From Ehretia macrophylla (taxonomy: Eukaryota; Streptophyta; Magnoliopsida; Boraginales; Ehretiaceae), in NCBI GenBank assembly GCA_037974665.1, contig CM075775.1:29951732-30015731 (forward strand): a stretch of 64,000 bases of DNA, given 5' to 3'. The notes below the pieces were generated by a model that was not told the origin of the DNA, searched no databases, and saw nothing but the letters and a program-made list of their open reading frames with translations. Numbering within the stretch: the stretch's first letter is position 1; each line of letters begins with the position of its first letter. The position numbers and the translations under genes are program-made. This document shows positions 56,604-64,000 of the stretch, one piece after another.

Positions 56604-56989
56604 TATATTGTAGACCCTCAAAATCTACAACTTGCCCCAATCCTTTTTATCGAAAGAGGTCCTGACCAGCGAGTGATAGGTAAGGACCATGACGGCTGAA
56701 GATAGCTTTGCTGTAGGGCAGGGCTAAGAGTGTTTAGGTTCCGATGTCCCTTTTTTAGGTGTAGCCTCTACCTCCTTTATATAGCTAACCTCCCTTCTTA
56801 CTTAATGCCGAAGCATGGACTGCTTACCATACTTGGGGGATCCATCCAATCCCATGATTGACTCCATGATTGACTCTATGACTATCTTTCGGGTATTTTG
56901 TTCTTTCCTTAATTAGAGCTGATCTTCCCTTTAACTATGACTTTGGGTCAGCGGGTACAAGTGGGCTGGTTTTGGCCAACTACACATAT
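56604..56989 (+). mobile_element. ~376-bp solo LTR
   Basis: The LTR body is 56609-56984, starting tgtagaccctc and ending ttggccaactaca (TG...CA). It is flanked by tatat and catat, has a tttatatag TATA box at 56777-56784, and has a gtgggctggttttggcc end that resembles Gypsy LTRs. No internal region follows. It lies within the Helitron relic. Confidence 0.5.
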
Positions 56990-57289
56990 ATGTATCTCTA
57001 CAAAGTTCACGGCATCTCCTTCTAATTTGACGTCATTCTTACTCCTTGTCTATACCATTGTAGGATATAACTAAAAACATATGATCTGATTTAAATTAAA
57101 ATATTAAATAAATCATCTTAGAAATGATATAGTATAAGGCGTTATTTTTATTTCTACTACTATAATATAACGTAAACAATGACGAAAATGAATCTAAACA
57201 TGTTAAATATAATCAAATGTACGATACAAATAAAAAGAAAGAAATATTTGCCTAATTTATTCTTTGGAATACTTCTTTGTAAATCACAC

Positions 57290-58240
57290 TAATTGTAGTT
57301 TTTGATACTTAATTTATCATTTCCATTTTTTTATAAAAAATTTCAATCCTTGTTCACTTGTCTCTCTTGAAAATGCAACATATAATTGTTTATGACTAAA
57401 GATAGATCTCGAAAGATATAACCCATCGTAAGAAAGAGTTTGACTTTGACTTTTGTTTATAGTCATGGCAAAACTTACAAGCAAAGAAAATTATGTCTAT
57501 TGGAATTTGGAGGAGTTTATTGTTGCATACACAATTTATTGCCGACCTTCATATGAAATGACAAGCAATATTTGTTTGAAATCTCCCCCTAAAACAACGA
57601 TACCCGAAAAGGTTCTTTAAGGGTTTTACCTACAACTTTGACGCAAAATCGATTAATCATTGGGATTTCATCCTAGATAATTAGCTTAGCTTTTACCAGT
57701 AATTCAACTTTTGGATTTCCTTGCTTAATGATACAAATTGAATCCTCATCAATTTGTGTAAGAATTGCAAATCTAGAGTAAGTTGTTCTTTCACCTGGAA
57801 ATAACAAAGACGCAATTCCACTCGAAGCAACATTAAGAACAATCCACCTTTCTATCAGAAGATTGCTAATAGAATTTTCCAAATGAAATTCTTGTCGGTA
57901 ACTTATATACATGTACGAAAAAATCCTCCTATATTCTCTGCAACAACTGTCATTATCTTGTCATAGACTCTTCTTTGCACATCAATAAGAAATGACAATA
58001 ACTTTTTATGATCCTTAGCTAATTGAGTTCTATCATAATTCAAGTTATCAAGGATTAATCTATTATGAACTTATGATGACAAATAATATATTTCGAGTAA
58101 GGCATTGTCACAAAATCTTTAAAGCTTCTCCTATTACTCTGCAAAAGCTTTTCAATCTTTAACAAAACATAATTTTTAAGCTTCTCCTCAGTTAGATTCA
58201 ACTTTGTTGTATTTCAAATAAAAAAAAAATATCAGTAAAT
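57290..58240 (-). pseudogene. Helitron PIF1-like helicase fragment
   Basis: Minus-strand reading gives, in order, NLTEEKLKNYVLLKIEKLL (58150-58200), a DVQRRVYDKIM motif, the Walker A region as TDKNFIWK (GTGKTFIWK in active enzymes), then LNVASSGIASLLFPGERTTYSRF and ICIIKQGNPKVELLVKAKLII (57673-57830). It then jumps to the C-terminal RRQFP/LYVALSR-like region (57300-57500), so the middle of the helicase is deleted. Frames are broken repeatedly. Eukaryotic Helitrons encode such a Rep-helicase for rolling-circle transposition; here it is an inactive remnant whose 3' end is at ~56311. Confidence 0.82.
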
Positions 58241-59690
58241 AAGAATTCATGTCAGATAATACAATCTAACAACTCAAAGTTTGTTAGGATTTGACTTGTT
58301 TTAAATGATAACTGCCAAAAATTGATATTTAAAATATGAAATATTGTAATAATTTATAAAAATATTAAATATTAATATGATGTAGGAAACAACATTGCAA
58401 TTATCATTATATGCGATGACATGTTCATGGAAGATGAAAAATATATCAAAGTCGACTAAATAAACCTTACACACTGTTCAAAAAATAAAAAGAAAAAGTC
58501 AAATCTGACTAATTAAAAATTTTAAGAAATACTACCCAAGTTAGACAGAGAATGTAGAATTCTAGTAATTAGCATGGTTGTGAAATCAGATGTGATCTTA
58601 CGCTAAGATACAAGGAAAACAGATAAAAAGGTGTCCAATTCAGCTCATGTACATGCAAAAGAAAAGGATAAAAAATGTAAAAGAAAAGATATAAAGTCAG
58701 ATAATTTTAGCAACTAAGCCCATAATTTTAATGAATTATCCAATACAAAAATTTAAGAAGCAACAAGAAACAATATGATTAACTTTGAACATCTTCACAC
58801 ACAAAATGCATGGAATTAGTACACAAACGTCTGGGTGTTGTCCATCTATATATTGGTTCAATTATATTTCCTGATTATGTGGATTCTTTTCCACTGTTAC
58901 GTAAGAAAAATTGCAAGAAAATTCTGTTATGATAGTTTGACCCGTATACAAACAATTATCGGATATGGAAAAAAATTGTAGCTCATAAAAATTCTCTTTA
59001 ATGCCATTTTATTTATCTAACATTTGAAAACATGTAAAAAAAATAAATTGATGATATAATATTACTGAATAAATACTTTAGTGGTATGATTTTTTTTTTT
59101 TTTGGTCAAGTGGTATGATTATGATACTCAGTTTGTGACTATGAAAAATCTCGAGATTAATTATTGGCAGATGTGACATACTTTGTATGTGATGTACTAT
59201 TAATTTAGGCTTCCTTTTAAATCAAAAAAATAAACGGATGATAATAGTTGTTATGACAAAGCTATTTACGGCGAGAGATTGTAGCCCCCACTATTTTGAA
59301 GAGTAAAGTCATTAAGAAGTGAGTTTGTAATGTATTTTTTTGAAAATTTGTATATTTTAAAAGTATTTTTAAATTAAAAATCAATTTAGCTCTTATTTTT
59401 AAAAAATTATTCATATACAAGTACGAAATTGTGTATTTTTAGCTCATACTAAACAATAGTCCTAGATCCACTCATGGATTTATCGTAGTGTTGTAAGTTA
59501 TGGCGGGATCATGATATAGTAAAATTTCACAATGTTATATGTTATGCGGGAATTTTAATCCCTTTTTTGGTCTCTACTTTTGTTGTTATTGAGTATTCGG
59601 AGATGAAAAAAAAGACTCGAAATTTTGCGAACAATGCAAAGTCAAATTTGTTGATTCTCGGATACGAAGATATCAAATGTGCTACATCAA
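58241..59690. other. AT-rich region, limits of the Helitron unknown
   Basis: No gene found. The Helitron 5' end (TC...) is not identified. One tiny retroposon scar lies at 59092-59108. 59330-59460 is related to the repeat at 53782-54070. Confidence 0.35.
59080..59120 (-). mobile_element. Tiny L1-type insertion scar 3
   Basis: Perfect 12-bp duplication agtggtatgatt (59080-59091 and 59109-59120) around a T tract plus ggtca. Confidence 0.78.
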
Positions 59691-59882
59691 ACTCGAGTGG
59701 CGGATCTACCTTAAAATAAAAAATCTTTATTTTTTGGTATTTCTTTTTAGAAAAACTATTATATTTGATACTTTGTGCACATTCTGAAAGAGATCTAAAA
59801 GAAAAGATCTTTTTCCTAAAATTCTCCTTTGGAATTGGAATAAGTTCGGCAGCGGATCGCGAAATCTTGGCGATCTTCTCTA

Positions 59883-59990
<108 letters not shown>

Positions 59991-60015
59991 CTACACGCGC
60001 TAGAGCGCTTTCCGT

Positions 60016-60076
60016 TTCCGGCTTCATGCAGGCGAGTTGCAGCCTGCAATCCGAACTGAGGACGGGTTTTTGGGGT
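60016..60076 (-). pseudogene. rrn16: Plastid 16S rRNA fragment (NUPT)
   Basis: About 61 bp matching the antisense of chloroplast 16S rRNA in the region before the 3' domain (cggcttcatgcaggcgagtt and the caatccgaactgaggacggg block). In the plastome rrn16 and rbcL are far apart, so the junction here reflects rearrangement before or during insertion. Confidence 0.85.
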
Positions 60077-60225
60077 GACTCTCTTACTGTACGAATGCAC
60101 ACCGTGAGTGTGGGTACCTGGGTCCGCCACTGCCGTAACCCATATGTGGTATTTAAAACGTCTTCCTAGTTATATTGCGTATCTTTTAGATAAACCTCTT
60201 AAAAGAGTTAGGAGGCTTAGTAAAC

Positions 60226-60845
60226 TACAGTAGAACCTCTTTAAATTAATACTCGATAAATTAATAATCTCTTTTAATTAATACAAATATCCGGTCCCGA
60301 CTTGGGACCAGTGTAAAAAGTTGATAAATTCGATAAAATTATAATATAATACATTTTAAAAAAATTCCTTTGTATTTTGTTGATTCAAATATTTCATAAA
60401 TTAATAATTTGCTAAAAAGTACATAATAAATTAACTATAAGATTTTCTTAAAATATGAATCAAGAGTAGCTTGTCTTTTGTTGAACTTTAAATCTAGTTA
60501 AATCTCAAATTTAATTATTTAAAGAGAAAAAATTGAGATAGTTCTACAAGGATTAGGATACAAGATTAGAGAAATTAGTTCTTATCCTAATCTTACAAGG
60601 ATTTGGATGCGTGATTATAATTTTTTTTTCTAATCTTATTAAATTAAATTTTAACTTTTATTCTCATTACTTATCTTTTCAAATTGGACGAAAAAATAAA
60701 TCATAATATGTTTACTATAAAGCCAAAAAAATAAAAAAATATCTATATTAATTAATAGTTATTAATTTATCGATAAATTAATATCTCCCTAAATTAATAG
60801 AATTTGGTAGTCCCAACACTATTAATTTAAAGAGGTTCTACTGTG
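60226..60845. mobile_element. Pogo/Emigrant-like MITE, copy 2
   Basis: The element spans 60228-60843, starting cagtagaacctctttaaatt and ending with the inverse (aatttaaagaggttctactg), preceded by TA. The right TA target is tg, presumably mutated. It aligns in inverted orientation with 40682-41302, including the ggtcccgacttgggacc patch. No transposase. Confidence 0.85.
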
Positions 60846-61325
60846 CAATGTGCGATTTGATAAGATAGAGTTCTGATATACATAGGATACAAATTTTTGA
60901 TATAATTTAATTTAGTACATCCAGTGGTGTTTCTAATTCAATTCAATTTAATTTATTATCATAAAATTTTTAATTTCTAATATGATTTACACGTGAAATA
61001 TAAATTTAATTTAAAATTTATTCAAGGAAAAGAAGTAACATTTTTGCAGCCAGAAGCTCCAACTAAGTTGTAACCCAACCTTGAATTTCACCATTAAACC
61101 AAAATCAAGAAGAAAGCGAGAGATCTTTCGATGAAGAGAGTTAATCATGTTCTGCTTTGAAATGCTGGCGATATATATGCTTCTATGGACTTCACAAGCG
61201 AAACGATCAGCAACTAAAGTTATTCACTTTGTATCATCCTTCAAAAATTGTTTCCAAAGGTCAGCATAAGTGGAGAACTTGGCAGCTCACAAAGCGCTGA
61301 TCCACATCTTTCCAAAGGTCTTATA
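60846..61325. other. Spacer with higher-complexity sequence
   Basis: 60846-61030 is AT-rich. From 61030 on, base composition becomes more gene-like, but no long frame or splice structure can be established. It may be the 3' UTR of the putative exon at 61326-61379. Confidence 0.3.
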
Positions 61326-61379
61326 TCAAGTATCTCTCGCTGTGCCTTCACTTTGTTCAACTGCTTCCTTTTCAAGAAT
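61326..61379 (-). CDS. Putative terminal exon of an unknown gene
   Basis: On the minus strand a tgctgtag acceptor is followed by 17 codons, ILEKEAVEQSEGTARDT, and a TGA. The composition looks coding, but I do not recognise the protein and can find no upstream exon in 61380-61760. It may equally be chance. Confidence 0.2.
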   Translation of the reverse strand: MLEKEAVEQSEGTARDT

Positions 61380-61669
61380 CTACAGCATTTAGAAAGCAAA
61401 TGAAGTTCTGAATGAAGATCACAAAATGTCTACTTATTCCATATACAACATACAGTACTACATGAATCTAGCCAATATCATATTCATATATAAAATGGTA
61501 ATTTACATTTGTATGATTAGGATATGGTTGCAGTACACATTTACATTACAATGCAGTTAGGATACAAGTACAACAGCAAATTAAACGTGTTATTATAGTA
61601 CTCTACTTATTAATGCTATTACACTGATGTGTATCTTGACTCATCTATAGAAACACATATATAAAATTG

Positions 61670-61975
61670 ACATTTTTATCTTTCTAATTTTTATTTATGG
61701 GAGGCCTAACTATGAATTTATTATATATTTTTTATTTATGGGAGGCCTAACTATGATGACATTATTATCTTTCTAATTTTTTAAAATATTATTATCTTTC
61801 TAATTTTTTTTTTTTTTAAATGAAAAATTTGTTTCTTGATCAATTTAGTCAGGCTATACAACGCATTCATAATGGGACAATCATGTTCACCTTGATGATG
61901 GGCACAAAGATTTATGGACCATCACTCAAACTACAATTTTTTTATTTTTTTTTACCAAAAGGTCTTTGTCCGCTC
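61670..61975. repeat. Dispersed repeat related (inverted) to 37190-37355, with local tandem duplications
   Basis: 61745-61965 corresponds to the reverse complement of 37190-37355 (shared tcaaactacaattttttta, cataatggga and attattatctttctaatt blocks). Within it, atttatgggaggcctaacta is duplicated (~38 bp apart, 61693 and 61731) and ttatctttctaatttt occurs three times. Non-coding. 62010-62110 holds a long T tract and AT-rich DNA. Confidence 0.6.
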
Positions 61976-62007
61976 TATTTTTTTTGGTCAAATTTGTCCA
62001 CTGTATT
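61965..62007 (-). mobile_element. Tiny L1-type insertion scar 4
   Basis: tttgtccgctctatt (61965-61979) and tttgtccactgtatt (61993-62007) flank a short T tract plus ggtcaaa; 15-bp duplication with two mismatches. Confidence 0.62.
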
Positions 62008-62209
62008 CAATATCCACCAAGAAAGCAGCGAACTGTTTTCAAATGGTTTTTTTTTTTTTTTTTTTTTTTTTTTGTCAAACAGGCCAATTTTATAAATTGA
62101 CTCAAAATTAAAAGATACATTAGTCGATCCCAACCGGGCAGCATCTTGTTGTACAAGGGAATAGAGCTCTAAAGAGAGATGAGAAGACCAATTAATAGAT
62201 CAATTTTTT

Positions 62210-62803
62210 GCATGTACTTTAATGGCAAAGATCTTGATAAGGTCGATCTTAGATAGAATTGAATTTGCGAACAACTCAAAAAAGCTCTTCATCATAGTTC
62301 TTAACTAAAATAGGAATTCAAATTATAATAAGCTAGTAATTGGTATATTGGATTGATTTTTGATAGCAACAAAATGAGTCAACGAATGCGATGACTCTGA
62401 AAATAGAATGAAGTTGAAAAAGGATATATCATACTTGATATAAACAAAGAACACACCACCACCATACACAACAAACACACACGCACAACAAACATACATA
62501 CACACACACCCCTCGTGGTTTTGGAGGTGGGGTGGGCTGCTAGTTGCGGGGGAGGGAGAGGGGGAGAGGATTTTTTATTATTCTTTTAATTTTTTTTACT
62601 ATTTGTATTTATTTTTTGTCAAATGACCATTATACAATTAAAGGTATTTTAGTCTATAAGATAGTTAATTCAAGTGGGTCACTCTCAAATTCGCACTTAT
62701 AGCGGATGGAGCACAAATTCCGTGAATTTAGAAGAACTTCCTAATGGAGGGGAGTATTTTGCACTATTGATAATGACGTTAGGTAGGTGATGTGATAGTT
62801 TCG

Positions 62804-62846
<43 letters not shown>

Positions 62847-62955
62847 AGGGGAAGGGAAGGGAGTTACGTGTACTTTCATCTATCCATGGGGGGAATTTTG
62901 CTATTTACAGAAAAATTATGTACAGTGCTTTTGTGTATTTCAAGATGTCACGGTA
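62210..62955. repeat. ~0.7-kb direct repeat, right copy (partner 55587-56266)
   Basis: Same block order as 55587-56266. It carries an extra ~95-bp insertion containing CA-rich sequence (62377-62510), and a (GA)n tract (62809-62842) where the left copy has the GGGGGAA tract. No gene. Confidence 0.85.
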
Positions 62956-62972
62956 TACTAAAGTCTGGAAAT

Positions 62973-63046
62973 CTCCCCCTAGTAGGATTTGAACCTATTA
63001 ATTAGTCAATTATGAGTTAGGTGTTTTAACCATTCAGTCATGATAC
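62973..63046 (-). pseudogene. trnI-CAU: Plastid-type trnI-CAU pseudogene (NUPT)
   Basis: The minus strand reads catgactgaatggttaaaac, then an anticodon loop with ctcataa, and aggttcaaatcctact, aligning along its length with the plastid isoleucine tRNA(CAU). Differences are mostly G-to-A and C-to-T (for example gcgccc to acacct), and the acceptor stem no longer pairs well. It is a decayed organelle-derived copy; a mitochondrial source is also possible. Confidence 0.75.
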
Positions 63047-63244
63047 TTAACAGTTAACAAGTATACATAAATTACTTGTGATGCGTCTTTCAGTGATGAA
63101 TTTATGGTTTCTGGCTTAGCTATTATTTTGTCGAGATCACTCGGGTGAGTTGGTAAATGGCAGCAGAACTCGCAAGGGCTATTTCTGATGCATGTAAACT
63201 TGCTAATCGAAGCAAGGTTAATTCTTTTCAATTGTTTCTGACTA

Positions 63245-64000
63245 TGTAACGCCCCGAAAAAAAATAAAAAAAAAAAAAAAAGAAAAGTAGTGGGACCCTA
63301 TTTTAATAAGTAAAATTAATGTGGCCAAAAAGAAAATATAAAGAAAGAAAAGGGATTCAACCTAAAGTAAATTTCCTAATAGGGATAGGACTTTGACCGA
63401 GCATAGAAAACCTAAAGTTTTGAACGTGTCTAATATACTTAGAATTATTTTCAGCAGTCAACGCTCAGGAAACAGGGAAGAACCCACGTGAGAACTCTCA
63501 GGCTAGTGCGTGAAGTCAATTTTTATCGCTAGGCAATAGGTGGAGAGAAAGGTCTTGGAAATCTTGGAACTTAGTTAGGATTTGCTTAAAAGGTAAGTTG
63601 GCTGATCTTTGTTCTTGAATTTTTGCTTTATGATTTGTTTTGTTTTGTCCATAACTTCTGAAATCATTGAACTATGTGTTTTTGAAGAACATGTCATGTG
63701 CGTTCGGAGATTCTTGAGAGTATTTTCATATTAAAATGTGGAATCAATATGCCATAAACTTTTGTTACAATCTAGTACATGAATGCTTGCATGAATAGAG
63801 CTTTAAAATATATAAATAAAAGGGTACATATGTCGAAAGAAAAAAAAAAAAGGGATGCCATGGTGAACAGTGACGTCCTTGTTTAGGAATAGTAATGTCA
63901 CTGTTTACATTGCTGGGTAGGAGACTTAGGTTTATTTTAAAAGAAAAGTTGAATGAGGAAACGAAACAGTGAAGTCACTGTTTGTGAACAGTGATGTCAC
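63245..64000 (+). mobile_element. Start of an LTR (Gypsy-type), running off the window
   Basis: Begins tgtaacgccccg followed by A-rich sequence, the usual 5' end of long Gypsy (Tekay/Del-like) LTRs. At 63865-64000 the motif gaacagtgacgtca and its inverse recur four to five times. No coding within the visible 756 bp, and the right end lies outside the window. Confidence 0.55.

Overview
This is AT-rich, repeat-dominated nuclear DNA of a flowering plant, most likely a eudicot. The evidence is spliced plant-type genes (class I aldolase; a PCF11/PCFS4-like CID protein), plant retroelement lineages (Tat-type Gypsy, Copia, long CRM/Tekay-style solo LTRs, L1 LINEs, Helitron, hAT-, MULE- and pogo-type MITEs) and small plastid-derived inserts. 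No bacterial, CRISPR or viral gene set is present.

Layout. 1-3.0 kb: an aldolase-like pseudogene (copy A), with a 5' flank that recurs at 38.2 kb. 3.37-16.29 kb: a nearly full-length Tat-lineage Gypsy element on the minus strand (gag, protease, RT, dual RNase H, integrase). It carries a plus-strand antisense gene with its own TATA box, and its integrase is split by a 3.5-kb solo LTR. 16.3-17.3 kb: first exon and promoter of a minus-strand PCFS4-like gene, cut off by the Gypsy insertion and carrying a nonsense codon. 19.5-22.8 kb: a TIR element and a decayed L1 LINE split by a MULE-type MITE with a clear 9-bp target duplication. 22.8-36.6 kb: a Russian doll in which a Copia gag and LTR are split by a second 3.6-kb solo LTR and by a second LTR element, whose own LTR is split by a 2.9-kb solo LTR. 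36.6-46.4 kb: foldback, hAT-like and pogo/Emigrant-like elements, plus a relic of a third aldolase promoter/intron (copy B). 46.4-49.2 kb: aldolase-like copy C, the only apparently intact protein-coding gene. 49.2-64 kb: low-complexity repeats, a tRNA-derived SINE, a Helitron relic with PIF1-type helicase, a small solo LTR, plastid-derived rbcL, 16S and trnI-CAU fragments, a ~0.7-kb direct repeat pair, and the start of another LTR element at the right edge.

Most notable biology. The aldolase-like family has lost the Schiff-base lysine (Asn instead) and most other catalytic residues in both copies A and C. Copy C nonetheless keeps a 424-codon open frame over three exons and has gained a glycine-rich, nine-residue-period repeat near its C-terminus. 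It therefore looks like a pseudoenzyme rather than a glycolytic aldolase. A second notable pattern is a set of tiny insertions ending in a TTYGACC-like motif plus poly(A), each between 10-15-bp direct repeats. They look like extremely 5'-truncated L1 insertion scars.
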